Shown: positions 53,143 to 60,628 of the stretch, one piece after another
Numbering within the stretch: the first letter of the stretch is position 1
Layout: each line of letters starts with the position of its first letter
Assembly: GCA_021795235.1 (NCBI GenBank)
Contig: JAJYPP010000008.1
Span: 1 to 64,000 of the forward strand
DNA: 64,000 bases
From: a bacterium
Lineage (GTDB): Bacteria > Chloroflexota > Dormibacteria > Aeolococcales > Bog-877
Direction: 5' to 3'
Notes under the pieces: generated by a model
What the model was told of the DNA's origin: nothing
The model's input: the letters and a program-made list of their open reading frames with translations, nothing else
Database searches by the model: none
Translations under genes and position numbers: made by a program

Positions 53143-53808
53143 TCAGCCCAACTCCACCAGCTCGCCGGTCTCCAGGAAGACCACATCCTCGGCGATGTTG
53201 GTCACCCGGTCCGCGATCCGCTCCAGGTTGTGGGCGATGAAGAGCAGATTGGTGGCGGGGTAGGCCCAGTCCGGATGTTCGCGCATGGTCTCCACCATGT
53301 CGTCGAAGACCCGATGGTAGATGCGGTCGATCCTGTCGTCGCGGGCGGCGATGTCCTGGGCCCGCCGGACGTCGGTCACGGTGATGGTCTCCATGATGTC
53401 CCGAACCTGTTCCTCCACGTATCTGCCCAGCCGGATCACCGCCTCCATGCGGGGGCGCGACGGCAGCTCGATCAGGGGCAGGGCGTAGCGGGCGCAGCTC
53501 TTGGCGTGGTCTCCCATCCTCTCCAGCTCCGAGGCGATGAGCAGGAGGCCGAAGATGGCATGGAGGTCCTGGCCCACGGGATGAGCCTCCTCGAGGACCT
53601 GGATCCCCCGCTCCCGCTCCAGGCGGTGGCGCTCGTTGATCCGCAGATCCCCGGAGACCACGCCGCGCAGGCGGTCGCCGTCGCGGTCCTCCAGGCCGCC
53701 CATGGCTCCCGCCACGCCCTCGGCCACCAGCCCGCCCAGAAGCCGGACCCCGTCCCGGCGGGCGGCCACCTCCGCGGCCAGGTCCGGGCCCGTCTTCTGA
53801 CTCTCCAT
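53143..53808 (-). CDS. phoU: PhoU-domain phosphate signalling protein
   Basis: This 221-residue all-helical protein has two PhoU repeats, with the metal-binding-like E(R)MGDHAKSCARYAL and LERIADRVTNIAEDV motifs. PhoU couples the Pst phosphate transporter to the kinase and restrains the Pho response. Here it lies between kinase and regulator, but no pstSCAB genes are in the window. It starts 23 bases after the kinase stop. Confidence 0.94.
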   Translation of the reverse strand: MESQKTGPDLAAEVAARRDGVRLLGGLVAEGVAGAMGGLEDRDGDRLRGVVSGDLRINERHRLERERGIQVLEEAHPVGQDLHAIFGLLLIASELERMGDHAKSCARYALPLIELPSRPRMEAVIRLGRYVEEQVRDIMETITVTDVRRAQDIAARDDRIDRIYHRVFDDMVETMREHPDWAYPATNLLFIAHNLERIADRVTNIAEDVVFLETGELVELG

Positions 53809-53831
53809 GTTGCGATCTTAGATGAGCGGCG

Positions 53832-54920
53832 TCAGGGATCAGGGTCGGGAGGACAGAGGTGGATCCGGACCTCGGTGCCGGACCCGGGCCGGCTGCTCAC
53901 CTCGATCCGGCCCCCCTGCAGCTCCACCGCCTGCCTGGCGATCGCCAGCCCGAGGCCGCTGCCGGTGCCGGAGCGGGAGCGGTCGCCGGTGTAGAAGCGG
54001 TCGAAGATCCGGGGCAGGGCGGAGGCGGCGATGCCGCTGCCGGTGTCCTTGACCGAGATGGTGGGGCAGGCGCCGACCTCCTCCGCCGCCACCGATATCA
54101 GCCCCCCCTCGCCGGTGAACTTGATGGCGTTGTCGAGGATGTTGGAGAGCGCCCGCTGCAGGCGCGCGAGGTCGGCTCGCGCAATCGTGGGCCGGCCCGA
54201 GCATCTCAGGGTCTGGCGGCGCTCGTGAGCTTGGGGCGCCAGACCAGCGCAAGCCTGGCGAACCACCTCCAGGAGGTCCACCACCTCCAGGTTCGCCCGC
54301 TCCGCGCCGGCCTCGAGACGGGCCAGGTCGAGGATCCCCGAGACCAGGTCGTGCAGGTGCGCCGCCTCCTTGGCTATCCGGGAAGCGAATTCCTTGGTGG
54401 CTGCGGGATCACCTCTGGCCTCACCGTTGAGGGTCTCGGCCAGCAGGGTGAGGCTGGCCAGCGGGGTGCGCAGGTCGTGGGAGAGATTGGCCAGCAGCTC
54501 CTGGTGGGCCCGGCTGAGTCGGCGTTCGTGGGTGATGTCGCTCAGGATCAGCAGCACCGCCGGGCGGGCGCCGGAGATGGGGGCGGCGACCGCGCGCAGA
54601 ACCCGCCTCCACCCATCGTGGGAGATCTCGGAGCGCTGCACCTCGCCCCGCTCCTGGGCCGCGCCCGCGAGGTCCCCGGCCCGGGGATCGTCGAGGATCA
54701 GCGCCAGCGGGGTTCCAGCGGCCAGGGGGGGAGGGACCAGCGCCCCGGATGGGTCGCGGCTGGCCAGCAGGTCTCGGGCGTTGGGGCTGGACCAGAGGAG
54801 CAGCCGGCCGCTGTCGAGCAGCAGACCCGCGTCCGTGCCCAGCCTGGCCATCGTGGTCAGGACCTGGGTCGGCGGCGCCTCCGGGTGGCCGGGGGAGCCG
54901 GCCCCGCTCACCGCGACCAC
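53832..54920 (-). CDS. Soluble sensor histidine kinase, PhoR-like
   Basis: The 362-residue protein has a PAS-like N-terminal domain (LGTDAGLLLDSGRLLLWSSP...), a dimerisation box with phospho-His in NLSHDLRTPLASL and a catalytic domain (NILDNAIKFT, KDTGSGIAASALPRIFDRFY, GSGLGLAIA). No membrane helix is evident, unlike most PhoR kinases, so it must sense an internal signal or work through a partner such as PhoU. GTG 54920 overlaps the upstream phosphatase gene by 13 bases. Confidence 0.9.
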   Translation of the reverse strand: MVAVSGAGSPGHPEAPPTQVLTTMARLGTDAGLLLDSGRLLLWSSPNARDLLASRDPSGALVPPPLAAGTPLALILDDPRAGDLAGAAQERGEVQRSEISHDGWRRVLRAVAAPISGARPAVLLILSDITHERRLSRAHQELLANLSHDLRTPLASLTLLAETLNGEARGDPAATKEFASRIAKEAAHLHDLVSGILDLARLEAGAERANLEVVDLLEVVRQACAGLAPQAHERRQTLRCSGRPTIARADLARLQRALSNILDNAIKFTGEGGLISVAAEEVGACPTISVKDTGSGIAASALPRIFDRFYTGDRSRSGTGSGLGLAIARQAVELQGGRIEVSSRPGSGTEVRIHLCPPDPDP

Positions 54921-55408
54921 TCCTTCGACCTGGGGCTCAGGTGGCCTAGGAACTCGACCCCCAGCACCCTCTGGTGGAGGTCCGTGTCCAGCCGCCAGAG
55001 GCCCCCCTTGGGACAGCGCGTCGGGAGCCCCAGCCGGCTGAGCAAGGGGATCAGGAGGTTGCCGTGGGTGCAGGCTGCGGCCCGCTCCACCCCTTCGGGC
55101 AGACAGGCGGCCAGCAGCTGGCGCAGAAGCTCCGCAGTCTCGGGGTCGGAGGTTGGCTCATTGCTCTCGACCAGCAACACCTGCGGCTGCACCTGCTGCC
55201 CCATCCCATGGGCGGCGGGCAGCAGCGTGTCCGCGCAGCGCACGGTCGGGCTGGAGAAGAAGACCTGGGTTTCCCGGTCCGCCAGGACCTCTGCTATGGC
55301 CAGGCTCTGCCGCCATCCGAACTCGGTGAGTGGCCGGCTCTGGTCGCCCTCGCTCCACGCCTCCCGGTCCAGCGCTACCGCGTGGCGCATGAGGTGCAAG
55401 GTGGGCAC
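54908..55408 (-). CDS. Histidine phosphatase family protein (SixA-like)
   Basis: The product (166 residues from GTG 55408) begins PTLHLMRHAVALDRE, where RHA is the phosphoglycerate-mutase-like catalytic motif; the second His lies in ACTHGNLLIPLLSRL. SixA removes phosphate from phospho-His in signalling proteins. As first gene of the kinase-PhoU-regulator operon it may tune that relay. GTG is chosen because TATACT sits eight bases upstream and homologues begin here. Confidence 0.85.
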   Translation of the reverse strand: MPTLHLMRHAVALDREAWSEGDQSRPLTEFGWRQSLAIAEVLADRETQVFFSSPTVRCADTLLPAAHGMGQQVQPQVLLVESNEPTSDPETAELLRQLLAACLPEGVERAAACTHGNLLIPLLSRLGLPTRCPKGGLWRLDTDLHQRVLGVEFLGHLSPRSKEWSR

Positions 55409-55422
55409 TGTCGCCCAGTATA
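55409..55422 (-). promoter_or_regulatory. Putative leaderless promoter of the sixA-kinase-phoU operon
   Basis: On the minus strand TATACT (55422-55417) is followed by eight bases and GTG 55408. The hexamer is near consensus and there is no Shine-Dalgarno sequence. Confidence 0.5.
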
Positions 55423-55487
55423 GGTGGAGTGGATCGACGGCTCGACGGGCTCTGCCGTGGTCCGGGACTCGAGGAATGGCGCACACT

Positions 55488-55535
55488 TACCCTGTGCAGG
55501 TGAGACCTCGGCGCTCGGCACCCGTGAACCGGTGA
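55488..55535 (+). promoter_or_regulatory. ppx promoter with 11-codon leader frame
   Basis: TACCCT at 55488-55493 is followed six bases later by GTG 55500, which opens an 11-codon frame ending in TGA 55533-55535. That stop overlaps the ppx GTG at 55532 (GTGA). No Shine-Dalgarno sequence precedes ppx. The layout parallels that before purB. Confidence 0.35.
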
Positions 55536-56512
55536 GCCGGACACTTCGGCTGGCGGCGATCGACGTCGGCAGCAACACCATCCACCTGCTCCTGGCCGGC
55601 TGTCGCCCGGGGGCCGCCCCGAGGCAGCTGTTCCGCCGTCGCGAGTTCGTACAGTTGGGGTTGGATGTTGCCGCCACTGGGCGGGTCGGGCCGGAGCACC
55701 TGGAGCGGGCCGCGCGCACGCTCTCCGGGCAGGTCGCCGAGGCGCGCCGGAAAGGCGCTCTGAAGCTGGCGGTGGGGGCGACCCAGGCGTTGCGCGCGGC
55801 CGCCAACGGTGAGGAGGTGGCCGCCGTCCTGGCCCAGCGCGCCGGGATCCCGGCGGTGGTGGTGCTGGGGCCGGCCGAGGAGGCTCAGCTGGCGTTCGCG
55901 GGAGCGACCATGGCCCTCCTACCGGGGACATCGACGCTCCTGATCGACATCGGCGGCGCCTCCACCCAGGTGGCGCTCGGGCCTGCCGGGGGCAGCTGCT
56001 CGGACCACTCCCTGGGGCTCGGGTCCGGCTCCATCGCGGCCCTGGCGGCGGGAGATCCCCCGAGCTCTGAGGAGTGGCGGGCGATGCAGCGCCGGGTCGG
56101 CGAACTCATCCCGGATCTGGTCCCACCGCCGCCCCGCACCGTCGCCCTGGGTACTGGTGGCACGATCACCAACCTGCCGCGCCTGCTCGGGCGGGAGAAG
56201 GGCTCAGCCCTGCGGCTGCGCGATGTGGAGGAGGTCATTGAGGTCTTCCGCGAGCTCCCCGTTTCTGAGATCGCCACCAGGTCCGGCATGGATCTGGAGA
56301 GAGTGCGCCTGTGCCGTGGCGGGGCGCTGATTCTGGCCCACCTGATGGACCTTCTCGGCCTGCCCAGCGTCCGCTGCTCGGAGCGGGGCCTGCGCGACGG
56401 CATGGTGACAGGGATCCTCCTGAGAGGCGAGGATTGGTGGCGGCCGCTGGAACGGCCGGCGGCCGGGCCGGAGGTGGTCCAGGCCGCGAGGGACGCTCTT
56501 GCCCGACGCTGA
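55532..56512 (+). CDS. ppx: Exopolyphosphatase / pppGpp phosphohydrolase family protein
   Basis: The protein (326 residues) has the actin-like phosphate-binding fold: AAIDVGSNTIHLLLA, AVGATQALRAA, TLLIDIGGASTQVAL and GTGGTITNLPRLL. Ppx removes terminal phosphates from polyphosphate; GppA-type members act on pppGpp. It has only the N-terminal two-domain core, without the HD-like C-terminal part of E. coli Ppx, as in actinobacterial Ppx1. GTG 55532 begins SRTLRLAAIDVG, the usual N-terminus. It overlaps the CHAD gene by 14 bases. Confidence 0.92.
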   Translation: MSRTLRLAAIDVGSNTIHLLLAGCRPGAAPRQLFRRREFVQLGLDVAATGRVGPEHLERAARTLSGQVAEARRKGALKLAVGATQALRAAANGEEVAAVLAQRAGIPAVVVLGPAEEAQLAFAGATMALLPGTSTLLIDIGGASTQVALGPAGGSCSDHSLGLGSGSIAALAAGDPPSSEEWRAMQRRVGELIPDLVPPPPRTVALGTGGTITNLPRLLGREKGSALRLRDVEEVIEVFRELPVSEIATRSGMDLERVRLCRGGALILAHLMDLLGLPSVRCSERGLRDGMVTGILLRGEDWWRPLERPAAGPEVVQAARDALARR

Positions 56513-57449
56513 CCAGGTGAGCTGCGGAGACCTGGCTCAGCAGACCCTGGCGGAGCTGGTCGAGGACTTGAGATGGACGGTGGCGCGGCTGCCCATCCCC
56601 GGCGATCAGGAGGCGGTCCACGACACCAGGGTCGCCCTGCGCCGTCTCCGCGATGCGGTGGCCGGCCTGGCGCCCTGCCTCTCCCCGGGGGATCGGGACC
56701 GCGCCCGACGCCTGCGCCTGGTGGAACGGGCCCTGGGCCCCCTGCGGGACGCGGAGGCCAGGTATGAACTCATGGCCTCGGTCCTGGGCCCGGTCGCGGT
56801 CTCGTTCGACCGCCGGGACGATCCGCTGGCGAGCGCGGTCTACGGATCCACGGTGGTGCCCGGTGCGGCCGGGGCCGAGTCCGGGCTGAGGGGGCTGGAG
56901 GCCAGGGCCAGGGGCCAGCTGGCCGACACGGTCGCCGCCGACATCTCCCGGGAGCGGGAGGCGCTGCTGGGTGGTCGTACGCTGCGGAGGCTCGGACGGC
57001 TCACTTCCGAGTTCGAGGTCAACACCAACGCCCAGAGCCGCCTCCCTGCCGCGGCGGTCGCAGCCCGGCAGCTGCCCGACCTGTTCGAGCGAGCGGGGCG
57101 CCCCCATCGGGGTGATCAGGCGCTGCATCGCCGCCGGATCCGCACCCGGCGGCTGCGCTACCGGCTCCAGCTCTTCGGCCCGGCGCTGGCCGAGGAACAC
57201 CGCAGGGTGGTGGAGGAGCTACGCCGGCTCCAGAGCCTCCTCGGCCGGTTCCACGATCTGGCCGTCCTGGTGGAGTGGATGGACGAGAACTCGCGCCGAG
57301 GCAACCACGACCTGCGGCCGGCGCTGCGCCGGCTGACCGTGAGAGTGGAGCTGGAGCGGCAGGCCGCTCAGGAGCTGGCGGAGGGGGAGTTGAGCCGCCT
57401 GGACGGGTCGGGTTGGTGGGATGCCGCCCGGCGCGCCTGCCTGGGCTGA
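56499..57449 (+). CDS. CHAD-domain protein
   Basis: This 316-residue helical protein has the conserved basic CHAD blocks EAVHDTRVALRRLRDAV and LHRRRIRTRRLRYRLQLF, with LLGRFHDLAVLVEW between helices. CHAD domains bind polyphosphate through these Arg and His residues. Overlap with ppx strengthens the polyphosphate link: one product binds polymer, the other degrades it. It starts at TTG 56499 inside ppx; a later start cannot be excluded. No CYTH domain is attached. Confidence 0.9.
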   Translation: MPDADQVSCGDLAQQTLAELVEDLRWTVARLPIPGDQEAVHDTRVALRRLRDAVAGLAPCLSPGDRDRARRLRLVERALGPLRDAEARYELMASVLGPVAVSFDRRDDPLASAVYGSTVVPGAAGAESGLRGLEARARGQLADTVAADISREREALLGGRTLRRLGRLTSEFEVNTNAQSRLPAAAVAARQLPDLFERAGRPHRGDQALHRRRIRTRRLRYRLQLFGPALAEEHRRVVEELRRLQSLLGRFHDLAVLVEWMDENSRRGNHDLRPALRRLTVRVELERQAAQELAEGELSRLDGSGWWDAARRACLG

Positions 57450-57480
57450 CAGGCGCTTCACCGGGGACCGCCACCGCCTC

Positions 57481-58746
57481 ATGCCCTCGTCCAAGCCGCC
57501 AGAGCTGACTCTGCTCGATGCCCGCCGGATGGCGGTGGAGGCGCAGCTCCTGGGCGCCCGACCGCGGGTCCTGGCGGCGATGACCCCCGAGGCGGTGGTC
57601 TCGGTGATCCGCCGACTCGGCTACGTGCAGCGCGATCCTCTCAGCGTGGTTGCTCAGAGCCATGAGCTGGTGCTCTGGAGCAGGTTTGGCTGCCTCGACC
57701 GGACCGCCGTGGAGCGATCCCTCTGGATTGACCGCCAGCTGTTCGAGTACTGGGCTCACGCGGCCGCCATGGTCCCCAGCTCCGACCTGCCGCTCCACCA
57801 GTGGCGGATGCGCCACTACCGCCTGCGCCCGCCCGCGAACGGCTCGGATATGCGCGCCTGGGTTGCCGACCACCAGAACCTGAGACGTCGGGTGCTGCGT
57901 CAGCTGGCCGTGGCCGGTCCTCTGCCCGCGAGCGCCTTTGCCGGCTCCTCCGCTCCTCGCCGGGACAGCTCCGGTTGGGCAGGTCTTGCCGATCACCAGC
58001 GGATGCTGGAGGTGCTCTGGTTCCAGGGGCTGGTGGCGGTCGCGGGCAGGGATGGCCGGGGCCGGCTCTGGGATCTGATGGAGCGGTTTCTGCCGCTCCC
58101 CGCCGCTGCGCCCACGGTCTCTCGCCGCCGGGCCCTGCTCGAGCTCGCCCGCCGCTCGCTGGAGGCCCAAGGGATCGCCACCCCCCGACAGATCGCGACC
58201 CACCTCAGTGGCGGCGCTCCCCCGGAGATCGAGGCCGCCGCGGGCCAGCTGGTGAGGGCAGGGCTGGCCAGTGAGGTGACAGTGCGCGGCGGGGGCCGGC
58301 TGCTGCCCGGCACCTGGCTGGTCCCGCAATCGTCTCTTGTGAGCTGGGAGAGCGGCCGCCTGCGCAGCTGGCGGGGGCGGGCCGCCCTGCTGTCTCCCTT
58401 CGACAACCTGCTCATCGACCGCCACCGCACCGAGCTCCTCTTCGGCTTCCGCTACCGGATGGAGATCTACGTGCCGAGAGCGAGGCGTCGCTACGGCTAC
58501 TACGTGCTCCCGATCCTGTATCAGGACCGCCTGGTGGGCCGGCTGGACTGCCGTCGGGACCCGGATCGAGGGTGCCTGGAGGTCATCTCCGTGCATCAGG
58601 AGCAGGAGGCGGGACATGAAACCTCTGCAGCCGGTGCCATCCGGGGCGAGTTGCAGTCCCTGGCCGCCGCGCTGGGGATGGAGACAGTCACCTACGCAGA
58701 TCCTCGGCGGTTGCCCCTCTCGTGGCGGGCCGGGCTGCTGGACTGA
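57481..58746 (+). CDS. YcaQ/AlkX-like winged-helix DNA glycosylase family protein (HTH_42)
   Basis: The protein (421 residues from ATG 57481) belongs to the family of E. coli YcaQ, which unhooks interstrand crosslinks. RLGYVQRDPLSVVAQSHELV carries the QxD catalytic motif (Gln-Arg-Asp), followed by LFEYWAHAAAMVP and the C-terminal LLSPFDNLLIDRHRTELLFGF...Y.PKARRRYGYYVLP-like block (here EIYVPRARRRYGYYVLPILY). All landmarks are present. An ATG at 57421 inside the CHAD gene would add 20 residues. Confidence 0.88.
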   Translation: MPSSKPPELTLLDARRMAVEAQLLGARPRVLAAMTPEAVVSVIRRLGYVQRDPLSVVAQSHELVLWSRFGCLDRTAVERSLWIDRQLFEYWAHAAAMVPSSDLPLHQWRMRHYRLRPPANGSDMRAWVADHQNLRRRVLRQLAVAGPLPASAFAGSSAPRRDSSGWAGLADHQRMLEVLWFQGLVAVAGRDGRGRLWDLMERFLPLPAAAPTVSRRRALLELARRSLEAQGIATPRQIATHLSGGAPPEIEAAAGQLVRAGLASEVTVRGGGRLLPGTWLVPQSSLVSWESGRLRSWRGRAALLSPFDNLLIDRHRTELLFGFRYRMEIYVPRARRRYGYYVLPILYQDRLVGRLDCRRDPDRGCLEVISVHQEQEAGHETSAAGAIRGELQSLAAALGMETVTYADPRRLPLSWRAGLLD

Positions 58747-58772
58747 GCCGGCGCGGGGCGGTCCCCTCCCGA

Positions 58773-58786
58773 TATGCTCGATCGCG
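58773..58786 (+). promoter_or_regulatory. Putative leaderless promoter deciding the thiO start
   Basis: TATGCT at 58773-58778 is followed by exactly seven bases and GTG 58786. An ATG at 58774 lies inside the hexamer and would not be on a transcript made from it, so GTG 58786 is the better start. Confidence 0.5.
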
Positions 58787-59922
58787 TGATCGCCACCCCT
58801 ACCAGCCAGGACCGCACCCAGTGCTTGGTGGTCGGCGCCGGGGTCGTTGGACTGGCCGTCGCCTGGGAGCTCGCCAAGCAGGGCCTGGCGGTCACGGTCC
58901 TGGAGCGCCAGCCGGAGTGCGGGCTGGGGGCGTCGGCGGCGGCGGCGGGGATGCTCGCGGCGGGGGTGGAGGCGGGCGCCCCCGGGCCCTTCCTGGATCT
59001 GTGCCGGCTGAGCTCCAAGATGTGGAGGGACTGGGCGGAGCAGCTGTTCCTCGACTCGGGGGTGGACTGCGAACTGCAGACCACCGGGCTGCTCAGGGTC
59101 ACCTCTTCAGCCGAGTCCATCTCAGATCTCGAGGTGCGCCGGGCCTGGCAGCTCACCCAGGGCATCGACGTCTCCGAACTGCTGACCCTGGACCAGCTGC
59201 GGCGGGAGGTGGCGGGGGTCTCGGGAACCGTGGTCGCCGGCCTCCTCTATCCCGACGAGGGGCACGTCCACAGCCACCGGGTCACGCAGGCGCTGGAGCT
59301 GGCCGCGCGGCACCTGGGGGTGCGGATCCAGACCGGGGTGGAGGTGGCCTCGGTCACGGTCGATCGGGATCGCGTCCTGGCCCGTACCCCCGACCAGGAT
59401 TTCGAGGCTGACTTCGCGGTCATCGCGGCGGGCTCCTGGAGCGGCGGCTTGCTCGCGCAGCTCGGCGTCCGGGTCGGGGTGGACCCGATCCGCGGGCAGA
59501 TGGCCGCCGTGCGCCTGCCGCCGGGGAGCCTGCCCCGCATCGTCTTCGGCGACCGGGGCTATGTCCTGCAGAAGCGGGGTGGGCTGGTCCTCATCGGCGC
59601 GACCCAGGAGGCGGCGGGCTTCGACTCGTGGGTGACCCTGGCCGGGCTGGAGCGGCTGAGCCAAATCGCCTCCCACCTGCTCCCAGCGGTCGGCGAAGCG
59701 GCGTTCGCCCACAGCTGGGCGGGCCTGCGGCCCCACTCAGCCGGGGGGCCGCTGCTGGGCCGGGTGCCGGCGAGCGACCGCGTGCTGGTCGCGACCGGGC
59801 ACCATCGCAACGGGATCCTGCTGGCGCCGGCCACCGCAGCCCTGCTGGGGCAGGCGCTGCTTTCAGGCGCGGATTCCCCGGAGCTAGCGCCCTTCAGCCC
59901 GCGCCGGGTGGTCGCAGGCTGA
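58786..59922 (+). CDS. thiO: Glycine oxidase ThiO-like FAD-dependent oxidoreductase
   Basis: The 378-residue flavoprotein has the dinucleotide-binding CLVVGAGVVGLAVAWELA...VLERQ at its N-terminus, ASAAAAGMLAAG, the DAO-fold strand VIAAGSWSGGLL, RGQMAAVRLP and the C-terminal GHHRNGILLAPATAALL. ThiO oxidises glycine to iminoglycine for the thiazole ring of thiamin. The thiS/thiG partners are not in the window, so another amine substrate is possible. Its tail overlaps the convergent MBL gene by 29 bases. Confidence 0.88.
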   Translation: MIATPTSQDRTQCLVVGAGVVGLAVAWELAKQGLAVTVLERQPECGLGASAAAAGMLAAGVEAGAPGPFLDLCRLSSKMWRDWAEQLFLDSGVDCELQTTGLLRVTSSAESISDLEVRRAWQLTQGIDVSELLTLDQLRREVAGVSGTVVAGLLYPDEGHVHSHRVTQALELAARHLGVRIQTGVEVASVTVDRDRVLARTPDQDFEADFAVIAAGSWSGGLLAQLGVRVGVDPIRGQMAAVRLPPGSLPRIVFGDRGYVLQKRGGLVLIGATQEAAGFDSWVTLAGLERLSQIASHLLPAVGEAAFAHSWAGLRPHSAGGPLLGRVPASDRVLVATGHHRNGILLAPATAALLGQALLSGADSPELAPFSPRRVVAG

Positions 59923-60628
59923 GCCGCAAACCGTCGAAGGCCAGCAGCGCTCCCGGCACCGGTCTTCTCTCGCCCAGATGGGTCAGCAGGAAGGAGGTGT
60001 TCGGGAACTCGCTCATCAAGAGCTCCACCTCCTCCTTCCAGAGGTGGATGGGGCTGGGCCCGGACCACCCCGTGCACTCGCAGAGGAGGTGGTCGACCGA
60101 GCCTGCCAGCCGGCGGATGCCGGGGCACAGGGTGGTGTCGCCGGAGTAGCCCAGGGACACGACCTGGGATTCGACCCGGACCGCCAGGCAGTGCAGCTGC
60201 TGGGCATGTTCCACCTCGAAGAATTCCAGCTGGTGCGCGCCAATCCGCTCCACCCGCCCGTCCGCCACCTCTCGCAAGACCGGTGGGTGATCCGCCATGA
60301 TCCTCGACCAGAACCACTGGCCCAAGCTGAGCTCCCCGAGCTGTTGCAGATGGTCGGCCAAGTCGCGGGGGCCGAGCACCACCAATGGAGGGGCCTCGGG
60401 ACGAGCCAGCGCCCTGGCCGCCAGCAGGGTTGGCAGCTGACCGACATGGTCCCCATGGAGGTGGGAGATGACCACGGTCTCGACCTCGGCCAGGTCCACC
60501 CCCATCCTCGGCAGCAGCACGGTCACCGGGGCGCCGCAGTCCAACAGCAGCTTGCCGTCGACCAGGCATGCGGCCTGGTGTCCGGTGTCGGAGAAGGCAG
60601 ATCCGCTGCCCAGGACGGCGAGCTCCAT
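59894..60628 (-). CDS. MBL-fold hydrolase, RNase Z/phosphodiesterase-like
   Basis: This 244-residue protein begins MELAVLGSGSAFSDTGHQAA and has the SHLHGDHVG metal motif, a GYSGDTTLCPGI strand-loop and LLTHLGERR near the end, as in RNase Z-like phosphodiesterases. It lacks the tRNA-binding arm of true RNase Z. It follows the transglutaminase gene immediately, with the stop and start adjacent. Confidence 0.88.
   Translation of the reverse strand: MELAVLGSGSAFSDTGHQAACLVDGKLLLDCGAPVTVLLPRMGVDLAEVETVVISHLHGDHVGQLPTLLAARALARPEAPPLVVLGPRDLADHLQQLGELSLGQWFWSRIMADHPPVLREVADGRVERIGAHQLEFFEVEHAQQLHCLAVRVESQVVSLGYSGDTTLCPGIRRLAGSVDHLLCECTGWSGPSPIHLWKEEVELLMSEFPNTSFLLTHLGERRPVPGALLAFDGLRLSLRPPGAG

Noticed and set aside
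58774-58785. ATG 58774 as thiO start
   Set aside because: It lies inside the TATGCT hexamer; GTG 58786 is exactly seven bases after it.
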